Source: Noviherbaspirillum suwonense (lineage in GTDB: Bacteria > Pseudomonadota > Gammaproteobacteria > Burkholderiales > Burkholderiaceae_D). Taken from it: DNA of 64,000 bases. The DNA lies in NCBI RefSeq assembly GCF_900182955.1, contig NZ_FXUL01000006.1, positions 184,194 to 248,193 on the forward strand. The letters run 5' to 3'. The position numbers were made by a program, and so were the translations under genes. The stretch's first letter is position 1, and each line of letters begins with the position of its first letter. This document shows positions 8,325-17,031 of the stretch, piece by piece. Below the pieces are notes generated by a model. It saw nothing but the letters and a program-made list of their open reading frames with translations. It had not been told where the DNA came from and ran no database searches.

Positions 8325-9202
8325 CCCGGCGCAGCCCGACCGGGATGGCGCTGCCGGAACTGATGGTCGCACTGGCCGTCGGGGCGATGCTGGTGCTGGC
8401 CGCGAGCGCGCTTGTGATGCAGGCCCGGAACAGCTACCTGCTGACCGGCGACCTGGCGCGCATCGAGGAAAACGGTCGCTTCGCGGTCGCCATCCTGGGC
8501 CAGGCGGTACGCCAGGCCGGTTACCGGGACTGGGGCGCGGCCGGCGCCGTCGAGGCGGACTGGCCTGCGGTCAGCGGACTGGATGCGCGGTCCCTGCGCG
8601 ATAGGTCGGATGGCATCGGCGGGCCATACGGCGCGGCGGTCAACGGCAGCGACGTGCTGGCGCTGCGCTTCGACGGCAACCGCGCCGGCTCAGGCGATAC
8701 GGCGATGAGGAACTGCGCCGGCGCCAGCGTGGCCGCGGACGCGCCGGGGGCGGGCTGGAGCATCTTCTACATCGCCAACGACAGCCTGGGCGAACCCGAA
8801 CTGCGCTGCAAATACCGGACGGCCAGCGGCTGGAACTCCGATGCGCTGGTGCGCGGCGTCGACGGTTTCCAGGTGCTGTACGGGTTGGCCGACGCTGCAG
8901 ACGGCGCTGCGCCGCTACGCTATGCCAGCGCCAGCGTCGTCGCGCAGGAAGCTACCGGCTGGCAGCGGGTCGTGTCGCTCAAGGTGGCGTTGCTGCTGCG
9001 CGGAAACCAGCCCGGGCCGGCCCGTTCGCGGCGCTACGACCTGTTCGGCGCCGACTATGCCGGCTATGCCGATCGGTTCGACCCGGCGGACAGCGGCGTG
9101 CGGGTCGAGGAAGCCCGGTTGCCGCCGGCAAGCCGGGGCCTGCAGCGCCGCATCCATGCCGCCACCATCTTCCTGCGCAACCGGGGCGAGGCCGGCGCAT
9201 GA
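8321..9202 (+). CDS. pilW: PilW-like minor prepilin
   Basis: A 293-residue prepilin-like protein. The leader is MTRRSPTG, followed by MALPELMVALAVGAMLVLAA, with Glu at +5 of the mature helix and Met instead of Phe at +1. Size and place between PilV and PilX fit PilW, a minor pilin of the PilVWX-PilY1 priming complex. ATG 8321 overlaps the pilV stop by ATGA, and its own stop overlaps pilX in the same way, so the three are probably translationally coupled. Confidence 0.88.
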   Translation: MTRRSPTGMALPELMVALAVGAMLVLAASALVMQARNSYLLTGDLARIEENGRFAVAILGQAVRQAGYRDWGAAGAVEADWPAVSGLDARSLRDRSDGIGGPYGAAVNGSDVLALRFDGNRAGSGDTAMRNCAGASVAADAPGAGWSIFYIANDSLGEPELRCKYRTASGWNSDALVRGVDGFQVLYGLADAADGAAPLRYASASVVAQEATGWQRVVSLKVALLLRGNQPGPARSRRYDLFGADYAGYADRFDPADSGVRVEEARLPPASRGLQRRIHAATIFLRNRGEAGA

Positions 9203-9777
9203 GGCGCTGCGGCGGCACGGCCCTGTTCATGTGCCTGCTGATGACTGCGGTGGTCGCGCTGCTGGGCATGTCCGGCGCGCTGGTCGCGCTGCAGGACGAG
9301 CGCGCCGGCCGCAACGACCGCGACCGCACGCTGGCGTTCCAGGCGGCGGAAGCCGCGCTGCTGGATGCGCAGCTCGACATCGAGCAGCCGCCCGACACCG
9401 TGCGCGGGGCGCTGTTCGGCATTGCCACGCCGCGTTTTCCGGCCGAATGCGGCAGCGGCGACGTGCTGCTCGGGCTGTGCGACGGCGCGGCGGACGCTGC
9501 CTGGCAGCGGACCGACTTCAGCGACGCAACCGCGGCCGGCGCGCGCACCGTCGCCTATGGCCAGTTCACCGGCCAGCGCATGCAGGCGGGCATCGGCGCA
9601 CTGCAGCAGCGCCTGCCGCGCTACCTGATCGAAGCCCACGCCGACCGGCGCGCGGGCGCGGCGGCGGACCTGTCGGCCGGCCCGCGCCTCTATCGCATCA
9701 GCGCGATGGGTTTCGGCGCGCAGGACGGCACCCGGGTGCTGCTGCAGGCCTGGTATCGACGCACGGGGGCAAACTAG
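9199..9777 (+). CDS. pilX: PilX-like minor pilin
   Basis: A 192-residue protein with an N-terminal membrane helix (LFMCLLMTAVVALLGMSGAL) followed by DRDRTLAFQAAEAALLDAQL, the pattern of PilX N-terminal domains. As in other PilX proteins the prepilin cleavage site is non-canonical: GTALFMC has no Glu at +5. It is thought to link PilVW to PilY1 in the pilus-priming complex. It overlaps pilW by ATGA and ends one base before pilY1. Confidence 0.85.
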   Translation: MRRCGGTALFMCLLMTAVVALLGMSGALVALQDERAGRNDRDRTLAFQAAEAALLDAQLDIEQPPDTVRGALFGIATPRFPAECGSGDVLLGLCDGAADAAWQRTDFSDATAAGARTVAYGQFTGQRMQAGIGALQQRLPRYLIEAHADRRAGAAADLSAGPRLYRISAMGFGAQDGTRVLLQAWYRRTGAN

Positions 9778-9778
9778 C

Positions 9779-11857
9779 ATGCGGCGCCGGCTGCCTGCGA
9801 TGCCTGCGATGCCTGCGGTGTTGCATACGCTGCGTGCGGCGCTGCCGGCGACACTGTTCGCGGCGCTGCTCGCGGCCGCGCACGGTGCGGCCACGATGCC
9901 GTCGCTGAAGCTCGCCGATGCGGCCGAGCTCGCCCGCTTCGGCGCCTGCACGGCGGTGGTCACCGACCCGGGCGGCGGCATGCTGTACCAGGCCACCGCG
10001 GCCGCGTCGGGGCTGGACGGCGAACTTGCCGCCTATCCGCTGCTGCGCGATGCGGCGGGCCGGCCGGTGATTGTCGCTCGGCCCGCGTGGAGCGCGGCGG
10101 CGCTGCTGGACGCCCGCGACCCGGACACGCGCCAGCTGTACACCGGCCAGCCGGATGGCATCGCGTTGCGCACGGTCGCACTCCAATGGCAGGAACTCGA
10201 CGCCGCGCAGCGCCTCTTGCTGTCGAATGGCGGCGACGATACGCCGGGGCCGCAACGGCTGGCTTACCTGCGCGGCGATCGCACGCGGGAAACAGGCCGG
10301 CCCGGCGGCAGGCTGCGCCAGCGCCGCAGCCTGCTGGGCGCCACGGTGACCGGCGCGCCGCTGTTCGTCGCTCCGGCGGTCGCAGTGGGCGCAGCGGCCA
10401 CGTCGGCCACGTCGGCCGCATCCGGCGACGCCGGCCGCCGCGCCGCTTTTGCCGATGCGGCGAGCCGGCGGCCGGCGGCGGTCTACCTGCAAGCCAACGA
10501 CGGCATGCTGCATGCGTTCGACGCAGCCAGCGGCGCCGAATTGTTCGCCTACCTGCCGCAGGCGCTGCAGCCGTACTGGCCGCGGCTGCCCACCGCCGCG
10601 CATGCCGCCGGCCCCTATGCCGACGGCGGCATCGCGGCGGGCGATGCGCTGGTCGGCGGCGTCCGGAAGACCGTGCTGGCGGGCGCGCTGGGCAGCGCGG
10701 CGCAGGGATTGTTCGTGCTGGACATCAGCGACCCGTCGCGGTTCGGGCAGGGCGCGGGCGTCCTGTTCGAGTTCACCGACCGGGACGACCCGGATATCGG
10801 CAATGTCTTCAACGCCCCGGCCATTGCCCGCTTTCGCACCGGTACGGACACCTATGGTGACTTCGTGGTCGTGGCCTCGGGCTACAACACCAGCCGGGCC
10901 GATGGCGAGGGGCGCTTCAATCCGGCGGGCCCCGGCGCGCTGTTCCTGCTGTCGCTGGACCGTGCAGCATCCAGCCCGTGGCAGCTGAACGGCAACTATT
11001 TCAAATTCCTGCTGCCGGCGGCAAGCCATGCAAAGGCGAACGGGCTGTCGCAGCCGGCGCTGGTGCCCGGCGCCGACGGCGTCGTGCAATCCGCCTTTGC
11101 CGGCGACCTGCAGGGCCAGGTCTGGCCACTCGATTTCGGGTCGGACCCTCCGCGGACCGTGCAGGCCGCGACGCCGCTGTTTGCCGCACGTGACGCCGGC
11201 GGCAAACGGCAGCCGATCACCGCGCCGTTGCGGGCCGTGCATGCGGAACAGGGCTTGCTGCTGCTGTTCGGCACCGGACGGCTGCTGGAGGCGGCCGATG
11301 CCGCTGACCAATCCGTCCAGTCGTTTTATGCGGTGTCCGATCAGCTGGCGGTTCCGCTGCCGGCCGGCCGCGCAAGGCTCGCCGGCCGGAAACTGCTTGC
11401 CGGCGGCGACGGCCTGGTGCGGCTGGAAGGCGGCGCCTTGCCGGCGCAGGGCTGGCTGCTCGATTTCCCGGCCGCCGGCGAGCGCATCGTCGCCAGCCCG
11501 ACGCTGGCCGACGGCAAGCTTTACTTCGCCACGATGCGCCCCGGCGAAAGCGCATGCGCGGCCCCTGGCGGCCTGTATCAGCTCGACGCGCTGACGGGCC
11601 GCCCGCCGGCGTCCGTGCTGGCGCCGTGGCTGGGGCTGGCGGCGCCGGCCGGCCGCACGCTGGCGCTGACGCCGGAGCGCAGGCCCGGCCCGGCCGGCGG
11701 CGCGCCTGCGCCAGGTGCGCCGGCTAGCGATTCGGTGCTTGGCGCCGGGGCTGGCAAGCCAGTTCCGTCCATCGCCGGAAAGCGCCGTGCCGGCCGGCTG
11801 GGCTGGCGTGAAGTCATCGAATGGGAGGCAAGCCACAATGCGGACCCGCAGCAATAA
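9779..11857 (+). CDS. pilY1: Short PilY1-like pilus tip / biogenesis protein
   Basis: PilY1 is the calcium-dependent adhesin and assembly factor at the type IV pilus tip. This 692-residue version has a signal peptide (to about residue 38) and the PilY1 C-terminal beta-propeller, recognised by AVYLQANDGMLHAFDAASGA followed by ELFAYLPQAL, GALGSAAQGLFVLDISDP and FAGDLQGQVWPLDF. Long PilY1 proteins exceed 1000 residues and carry an N-terminal von Willebrand-like domain, which is absent here. The segment where PilY1 proteins have an Asp-rich calcium loop (about residues 425-435) reads VPGADGVVQS and lacks most ligands. It lies between pilX and pilE and overlaps pilE by 20 bases. Confidence 0.85.
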   Translation: MRRRLPAMPAMPAVLHTLRAALPATLFAALLAAAHGAATMPSLKLADAAELARFGACTAVVTDPGGGMLYQATAAASGLDGELAAYPLLRDAAGRPVIVARPAWSAAALLDARDPDTRQLYTGQPDGIALRTVALQWQELDAAQRLLLSNGGDDTPGPQRLAYLRGDRTRETGRPGGRLRQRRSLLGATVTGAPLFVAPAVAVGAAATSATSAASGDAGRRAAFADAASRRPAAVYLQANDGMLHAFDAASGAELFAYLPQALQPYWPRLPTAAHAAGPYADGGIAAGDALVGGVRKTVLAGALGSAAQGLFVLDISDPSRFGQGAGVLFEFTDRDDPDIGNVFNAPAIARFRTGTDTYGDFVVVASGYNTSRADGEGRFNPAGPGALFLLSLDRAASSPWQLNGNYFKFLLPAASHAKANGLSQPALVPGADGVVQSAFAGDLQGQVWPLDFGSDPPRTVQAATPLFAARDAGGKRQPITAPLRAVHAEQGLLLLFGTGRLLEAADAADQSVQSFYAVSDQLAVPLPAGRARLAGRKLLAGGDGLVRLEGGALPAQGWLLDFPAAGERIVASPTLADGKLYFATMRPGESACAAPGGLYQLDALTGRPPASVLAPWLGLAAPAGRTLALTPERRPGPAGGAPAPGAPASDSVLGAGAGKPVPSIAGKRRAGRLGWREVIEWEASHNADPQQ

Positions 11858-12290
11858 GGCCCTGGAGGAGGGCGGCCATACGCTTATTGAACTGCTGGCC
11901 GTGCTTGGCATCCTGGCGGTGCTGGCCGCGGCGGCCATGCACGGCTGGCAGGCGTTGGTGCGCCGGCAGCAGCGCGCGGAAGGCAAGGCGGCGCTGCTGC
12001 AGATGATGCAGCAGCAGGAACGCCATTTCTCCCTGCATGGCCGCTACCAGGCGTTCGATGCGATCGCGCCGGCGCCGTTCAAGTGGCATTCGGGACCGAC
12101 GCCGGCCGACAGTGCTTACGCCATCAGCGCCGTCGGCTGCGCCGGCATGTCGCTGGCAAGCTGCGTGACGGCGGTTGCGCATCCGGGCGGCGCCGGCGTG
12201 CGGCCCGGCGAGGGCGACCCGGCCTGCGGGGTGCTTCGGCTGGACAGCCGCGGCGTGCGGCAGGCCGACGGCGGCGCCGCGTGCTGGTGA
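11838..12290 (+). CDS. pilE: PilE-like type IV prepilin
   Basis: A 150-residue prepilin with leader MRTRSNKALEEGG and mature helix HTLIELLAVLGILAVLAAAA, including Glu at +5. The residue after the cleavage Gly is His rather than Phe. The C-terminal part has two Cys pairs, one around GCAGMSLASC and another at its end (AACW), usual for the pilin disulfide loop. ATG 11838 follows GGGAGG at 11823-11828. It overlaps pilY1 by 20 bases and the next gene by GTGA. Confidence 0.85.
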   Translation: MRTRSNKALEEGGHTLIELLAVLGILAVLAAAAMHGWQALVRRQQRAEGKAALLQMMQQQERHFSLHGRYQAFDAIAPAPFKWHSGPTPADSAYAISAVGCAGMSLASCVTAVAHPGGAGVRPGEGDPACGVLRLDSRGVRQADGGAACW

Positions 12291-12805
12291 AACCTTCGCG
12301 CGGCGGCCATACGCTGGTCGAAATGCTGTCGGTGCTGGCCATCGCCGCCATCCTTGCCGGCCTGGCCATGCCGTCCCTGCAACGTATGCTGCAGCAGCAT
12401 CGGCTCAACGCGACGGTAAACGAGTTCCTCGCCGCCGTGACGCTGGCCCGCTCCGAAGCCGTGCGCCGCGGCGCGCAGGTGATGCTGCTGCCGGCCGGCG
12501 ACGGCTGGGGCAGCGGCTGGGTCGTCGCGGTCGACCGCAATGCCAACAGGCGCTACGACGCCGGCGACGAACTGCTGTACAGCCACGGGCCGGCGGCCGC
12601 CGGCGTCGCCATCGACGGCAGCTTCACCGACGACAGCCAGCCCTACATGGCCTATGGCGCGGGCGGGCTGGGCCGCAGCAGGACGGGCGCCGCGCAGGCG
12701 GGGTCCTGGCAGTTCAGCTGCGGCGGCCAGCGGCGCAGCATCATCGTCAACCTGCTTGGCCGCCCGCGCAGCTGCAACCCGGATACCGGCAGGCCGCCTT
12801 GCTAG
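12287..12805 (+). CDS. fimT: FimT/GspH-like minor prepilin
   Basis: A 172-residue minor pilin with N-terminal PSRGG then HTLVEMLSVLAIAAILAGLA. The FimT/GspH pattern follows: ARSEAVRRG, then GWGSGWVVAVDRNANRRYD and the C-terminal NLLGRPRSCNP. FimT proteins in other bacteria bind DNA for uptake through type IV pili. Start is uncertain: GTG 12287 overlaps the pilE stop (GTGA), and GTG 12281 would add two residues. Like PilE it has His at +1. Here fimT closes the cluster, whereas in many species it is first. Confidence 0.83.
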   Translation: MKPSRGGHTLVEMLSVLAIAAILAGLAMPSLQRMLQQHRLNATVNEFLAAVTLARSEAVRRGAQVMLLPAGDGWGSGWVVAVDRNANRRYDAGDELLYSHGPAAAGVAIDGSFTDDSQPYMAYGAGGLGRSRTGAAQAGSWQFSCGGQRRSIIVNLLGRPRSCNPDTGRPPC

Positions 12806-12834
12806 AATGGCTTTTTTTCTGGGCATTCGAATCC

Positions 12835-13947
12835 GTGGATATTCAAGACGATCTGCAAGCCATGCAGCTGGCGCTGGACTGGGCAGCGAAAGGCATGTTC
12901 ATCACCGCACCGAACCCGCGGGTCGGCTGCGTGATCGTGCGCGACGGCCGCGTGATCGGCGCCGGCCACACGCTGGCGGCCGGCCAGGCGCATGCGGAAG
13001 TCCAGGCGCTGCGCGACGCCGCCGCCCGCGGCAACCCGGTGCGCGGCGCCACCGCTTATGTGACGCTGGAGCCATGCAGTCACCACGGGCGCACGCCGCC
13101 CTGCGCCGACGCGCTGGTCGAGGCCGGGCTGGCGCGGGTGGTGGCGGCGATGGAAGACCCGAATCCGCTGGTGGCCGGGCAGGGCATGGCCAGGCTGCGC
13201 GCCGCCGGCATCGTCGCGGAAAGCGGCCTGATGGCAGCCGAGGCACGGGAAATGAACATCGGGTTTTTCAGCCGGATGGAACGCGGTCTCCCGTGGGTGC
13301 GGATGAAGGCCGCGGCCAGCCTCGACGGCCATACCGCGCTCCACAACGGCCGCAGCCAGTGGATCACCTCGCAGCCGGCGCGGGACGACGGCCACTGGTG
13401 GCGGGCGCGGGCCTGCGCGATCCTGACCGGCATCGGCACGGTGCTGGAGGACGATCCGCAGATGACGGTGCGGGCGGTCGACACGCCGCGCCAGCCGCAG
13501 CGCATCGTGATCGACAGCCGGCTGCAGATCAGCCCCGACGCCCGCATCCTGCAGGGCGGCGGCACGCTGGTCGTGGCGGCGCAGGCGGATGCGGCCAGGG
13601 AAGCGCTGCTGCGCGAGCGGGGCGCCGAGGTGCTGATGCTGCCGAATGCCAGCGGCAAGGTCGACCTGCCGGCGCTGCTGCGCGAACTGGGGCGGCGCCA
13701 GGTCAACGAACTGCACGTGGAAGCCGGCTTCAAGCTCAACGGCTCGCTGCTGCGCGAAGGCTGCGTCGATGAACTGTTGCTGTATCTCGCGCCGACGCTG
13801 CTGGGCGACGCGCAGGGCCTGTTCGATTTGCCCAGGCTGGACGACCTGGCGGGTCAGCGCAGGCTGGCCTTCCACCAGGTCAAGCAGATCGGCCCGGATT
13901 TGCGTATCCTTGCCCGCTTCCCCGGGGCGCCTGCCTCTCTTTCCTAA
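12835..13947 (+). CDS. ribD: RibD, bifunctional pyrimidine deaminase/reductase
   Basis: Catalyses two consecutive steps of riboflavin synthesis. The 370-residue protein has an N-terminal cytidine-deaminase-type domain with zinc ligands His53 (HAE), Cys81 and Cys90 (PCSHHGRTPPC), and a C-terminal RibD reductase domain with KAAASLDGHTAL and GIGTVLEDDPQMTVR. Start GTG 12835 (VDIQDDLQAMQLALDW) is chosen from the family N-terminus; the ribosome-binding site is poor. ribE follows after 26 bases. No FMN riboswitch was seen upstream. Confidence 0.94.
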   Translation: MDIQDDLQAMQLALDWAAKGMFITAPNPRVGCVIVRDGRVIGAGHTLAAGQAHAEVQALRDAAARGNPVRGATAYVTLEPCSHHGRTPPCADALVEAGLARVVAAMEDPNPLVAGQGMARLRAAGIVAESGLMAAEAREMNIGFFSRMERGLPWVRMKAAASLDGHTALHNGRSQWITSQPARDDGHWWRARACAILTGIGTVLEDDPQMTVRAVDTPRQPQRIVIDSRLQISPDARILQGGGTLVVAAQADAAREALLRERGAEVLMLPNASGKVDLPALLRELGRRQVNELHVEAGFKLNGSLLREGCVDELLLYLAPTLLGDAQGLFDLPRLDDLAGQRRLAFHQVKQIGPDLRILARFPGAPASLS

Positions 13948-13973
13948 TTCAATCCCTTACCCTACTTATTCGC

Positions 13974-14618
13974 ATGTTTACTGGAATCGTCGCTGCGGTC
14001 GGCAGCATACAAACCCTGACGCCGCTGGGCGGCAACGCGGACGCTGGCGTGCGCCTGGCGATCGACGCCGGCGGCCTGCCGCTGGCCGATGTCGCGCTCG
14101 GCGACTCGATCGCCATCAACGGCGCCTGCATGACCGTGGTCGCCAAGTCCGGCACCCGCTTCGAAGTCGACGTGTCCCGCGAAAGCCTGAACCGCACCGC
14201 CGGCCTCGACGCACCCGGCGAAGTCAACCTGGAAAAGGCATTGACGCTGGCCGACCGCCTCGGCGGCCACCTGGTGTCGGGCCATGTCGACGGCCTGGGC
14301 ACGGTGCGCCGCTTCGAGCCGGTCGGCGAGTCATGGGAACTGGTGGTGGAAGCGCCGCGCGAACTCGGCAAGTACCTGGCGTACAAGGGTTCGATCGTCG
14401 TCAACGGCGTTTCGCTGACGGTGAACCGGGTCGAGGACACAGCCGAGGGCTGCGAATTTTCGATCAACCTGATCCCCCACACGATACAGGTCACCACGCT
14501 GAAGCATTTGAAGGCCGGCAGCCGGGTGAACCTGGAGATCGACCTGATTGCGCGTTATGTCGAGCGGATGCTGAGCGCAGGCAAGCTGGCGGGCCCGGGC
14601 CACGCCGGCATCGGATGA
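13974..14618 (+). CDS. ribE: Riboflavin synthase alpha chain
   Basis: Dismutates two 6,7-dimethyl-8-ribityllumazine molecules to riboflavin. The 214-residue protein consists of two tandem lumazine-binding barrels. The internal duplication is visible as GDSIAINGACMTV in the first half and GSIVVNGVSLTVN in the second, and MFTGIV is the standard N-terminus. It is 26 bases after ribD on the same strand, so the two probably form an operon. The 3' end faces the tolC-like gene with an 18-base gap and no obvious terminator. Confidence 0.96.
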   Translation: MFTGIVAAVGSIQTLTPLGGNADAGVRLAIDAGGLPLADVALGDSIAINGACMTVVAKSGTRFEVDVSRESLNRTAGLDAPGEVNLEKALTLADRLGGHLVSGHVDGLGTVRRFEPVGESWELVVEAPRELGKYLAYKGSIVVNGVSLTVNRVEDTAEGCEFSINLIPHTIQVTTLKHLKAGSRVNLEIDLIARYVERMLSAGKLAGPGHAGIG

Positions 14619-14636
14619 CGGCCCAGCCATCGCGCC

Positions 14637-15971
14637 TTAAATCGACTGCAGCAGCAGGTTCACCTGCGCCAGGTCTTCCTCGCGCAGCACACCGGCGGCC
14701 GCCTTCAGCCGCAAGCCATTGACCAGCGTGTCGTAGCGGGCGCGCGCCAGGTCGCGCCGGGTCACGTAGAGCTGCTGCTGCGCATTGAGCACGTCGATGT
14801 TGATGCGCACGCCGACCTGGTAGCCGAGGCGGTTCGATTCCAGCGCCGACTGGCTGGAGATCTCGGCTGCCTGCAGCGCCCGCACCTGGGCCAGGCCGCT
14901 GTTGATGCCCATGAAGGCCTGGCGCGCGCCCTGCGCCGCGGTGCGGCGGGCGTTTTCGAGGTCGGCGCGGGAACGCTGTTCCAGCGCGATTGCTTCCCGC
15001 ACCCGGCTGGTCACCGCGAAGCCGGAAAACAGCGGGATGTTCCATTGCACGCCGATGCTGTTATTGGTGCCGACGTTGCTGGGGGTCTGCGACGCGGCGA
15101 GCGTGCCGTTCTGGTCGCTGTGGCTGCGGCTGGCCACCAGGTCCAGCGTCGGATAATGGCCGGCGCGGTTGCGGCTGATCTCGCGGCGCGCCACTTCCAG
15201 CGACAGTTGCTGGGCCAGCACGCCGAAATTGCGGGTTTCCGCGCTGTCTATCCACGGTTCCATGCGCTCCGGTTCCGGCTTGGGCAGCAGCAGGCCGGGC
15301 TTCAGCGTGGCCAGGTCGCCGGCCGGGCGGCCGATGATCTGCTGGAGCGCGCTGCGGCGGATTTCCAGGTCGTTCTGCGCGGCGAATTCCTGGGCCTCGG
15401 CCAGGTCGTAGCGCGCCTGCGCTTCCTGGCTGTCGGTGATAGTGGCGGTGCCGACTTCGAAATTGCGCTTGGCCGACGCCAGTTGTTCGGTAATCGCGAC
15501 CTTCTGCGCCTGCACCGAGGCCAGCGCGTCCTGCGCGGTCAGCACGTCGAAATAAGCCTGCGCGACCCGGACGATCAGGTCCTGCTGGGCCTGGCCGAAC
15601 TGCGCCTCGCTGACCGCGGTCAGCAGCTTGCCCTGCTGGTAGGTTTCCCAGTTGGCCCAGCGCACCAGCGGCTGCGCCAGCGACACCGTGTAGCTGTTGA
15701 CCGTGGCGGCGCTGCTGCGGTTTACGCCCGCGCTGGGCACATCGATGCTCGAATCGGTGCGGACATAGCTGCCGTTGACGCCCAGGTTGGGCAGCAGGCC
15801 GGCCAGCCCCTGCGGCGCCCGTTCGGCGCCGGCTGACAGCGCGGCCCGCGCGCTGGCGAACACCGCATCATTCGCCAGCGCCTCCTTGTAGACCTGGAGC
15901 AGGTCGGCTGCCTGCGCATGGCAGGCGAAGAGGGTCGCGGCGAACAGCGAGGCAAGGCGGGTCAGGCGCAT
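14637..15971 (-). CDS. TolC-family outer-membrane channel protein
   Basis: A 444-residue outer-membrane efflux/type I secretion channel. It has a Sec signal (MRLTRLASLFAATLFACHAQ, cleavage near residue 21) and then the TolC repeat pattern: ADLLQVYKEALANDAVFASA at the N-terminus, helical arms such as QDLIVRVAQAYFDVLTAQD, and GVQWNIPLFSGFAVTSRVRE in the second repeat. I chose the ATG at 15971 with GGAGA about 6 bases upstream; an upstream in-frame ATG would spoil the signal peptide. It lies beside a rhodanese and a methyltransferase, not beside an ABC exporter, so its pump partner is unknown. It could serve the RND pump at 17-21 kb, but that is inference. Confidence 0.92.
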   Translation of the reverse strand: MRLTRLASLFAATLFACHAQAADLLQVYKEALANDAVFASARAALSAGAERAPQGLAGLLPNLGVNGSYVRTDSSIDVPSAGVNRSSAATVNSYTVSLAQPLVRWANWETYQQGKLLTAVSEAQFGQAQQDLIVRVAQAYFDVLTAQDALASVQAQKVAITEQLASAKRNFEVGTATITDSQEAQARYDLAEAQEFAAQNDLEIRRSALQQIIGRPAGDLATLKPGLLLPKPEPERMEPWIDSAETRNFGVLAQQLSLEVARREISRNRAGHYPTLDLVASRSHSDQNGTLAASQTPSNVGTNNSIGVQWNIPLFSGFAVTSRVREAIALEQRSRADLENARRTAAQGARQAFMGINSGLAQVRALQAAEISSQSALESNRLGYQVGVRINIDVLNAQQQLYVTRRDLARARYDTLVNGLRLKAAAGVLREEDLAQVNLLLQSI

Positions 15972-15993
15972 AAGGTCTCCGGGCATTTCGGTG

Positions 15994-16317
15994 TCAGTAA
16001 GTCGGCATCTTGTTGTCGACCTGCAGCGCCCATGCATGGACGCCGCCGGTCAGGTTCGTTACGTCGGCAAAGCCGTTCTGCTCCAGGAAATGGGCGACCT
16101 GCATGCTGCGCGCGCCATGATGGCATATGCAGACCACCGCCTGTTCCGGGTCCAGCTCGGCCAGCCGCGCCGGCACGGTGCGCATCGGCATCGGGCTGGC
16201 GCCGTCGATATGGCAGGTTTCATACTCCCACGGCTCGCGCACATCGAGCAGCACGGGCTGCGGCCGTGCATCGTCGGCCAGCCATTGCGCCAGTTCGGGC
16301 GCGCTCAGGTGTTGCAT
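15994..16317 (-). CDS. Single-domain rhodanese-like sulfurtransferase
   Basis: A 107-residue rhodanese domain. The catalytic cysteine is Cys65 in the active-site loop CHHGARS, and the typical LLDVREPWEYETCHIDGA block is present at about residues 23-40. Such proteins move sulfane sulfur between donors and acceptors; the in vivo partner cannot be read from sequence. The start at 16317 has GAGGA just upstream and gives the family N-terminus. It sits 8 bases after the methyltransferase and 22 bases before the tolC-like gene, suggesting an operon of three. Confidence 0.9.
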   Translation of the reverse strand: MQHLSAPELAQWLADDARPQPVLLDVREPWEYETCHIDGASPMPMRTVPARLAELDPEQAVVCICHHGARSMQVAHFLEQNGFADVTNLTGGVHAWALQVDNKMPTY

Positions 16318-16325
16318 GGCTGTCC

Positions 16326-16991
16326 TCAGAAGGTGAAGTGGGACGGATGCACGGCCTGCCGCAGCGGCGTGACGCTGGTCTCGAACAGGGTGCGGGTGTT
16401 GTAGCCGGTCTCGGACGTGCGGGTAACCAGCTGCGCTTCCATTACCGGCCGCTCGCCGATCACGCACAGCAGCCGTCCGCCCACCTTCAACTGGCGCAGG
16501 AAGGCTTCCGGCAGCACCGGCAGCGAGCCCGAAATGATGATCACGTCGTAGGGCGCGGCGAACTGGCCGCCGCCTTCCCAGCCCGAGGCGCCGTTGCCCA
16601 GCGCCACGTCGACATTGTCGACGCCGTAGCTGGCCAGGTTGCGCTCGGCCATCGCCTTGAGTTCGGGGCTGATCTCGACCGTCGTCACGTGCAGCGCCCG
16701 GTGCGCGAGCAGCGCGGCCATGTAGCCGGAGCCGGCGCCGATTTCAAGCACCGTCTCGTGCTTGCGGGGCGCGGCTTCCTGCAGGATGCGCGCCTCGAAC
16801 TTCGGCGGCAGCATGTTCTCGCCGCCGGGCAGCGGGATCTCAGTGTCGACGAAGGCCAGGCTGCGGTAGGCCTCGGGCACGAAGGCTTCGCGGCGGACGA
16901 CCTGCAGCAGGTCGAGTATTTCAGTGTCCAGCACATCCCAGGTACGGATCTGCTGTTCGATCATGTTGAAACGGGCTTGCTCGATGTTCAT
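16326..16991 (-). CDS. pcm: Protein-L-isoaspartate O-methyltransferase-like protein
   Basis: A 221-residue SAM-dependent methyltransferase of the Pcm family, which repairs isoaspartyl residues in damaged proteins. Motif I is VLEIGAGSGYMAALLA (about residues 80-95), preceded by LPGGENMLPPKFEARIL. In classical Pcm this region reads ISAPHM or similar, so this is the divergent betaproteobacterial branch and the substrate may differ. It probably heads the operon with the rhodanese and the TolC-like channel. Confidence 0.82.
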   Translation of the reverse strand: MNIEQARFNMIEQQIRTWDVLDTEILDLLQVVRREAFVPEAYRSLAFVDTEIPLPGGENMLPPKFEARILQEAAPRKHETVLEIGAGSGYMAALLAHRALHVTTVEISPELKAMAERNLASYGVDNVDVALGNGASGWEGGGQFAAPYDVIIISGSLPVLPEAFLRQLKVGGRLLCVIGERPVMEAQLVTRTSETGYNTRTLFETSVTPLRQAVHPSHFTF

Positions 16992-17031
16992 GGGTGGCTG
17001 GTTTCAGGTAAGGAAGATTGACGCAATTTTA

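Noticed and set aside
12790..12834. FMN riboswitch ahead of ribD
   Set aside because: The gap after fimT is only about 30 bases and lacks the RFN conserved blocks.
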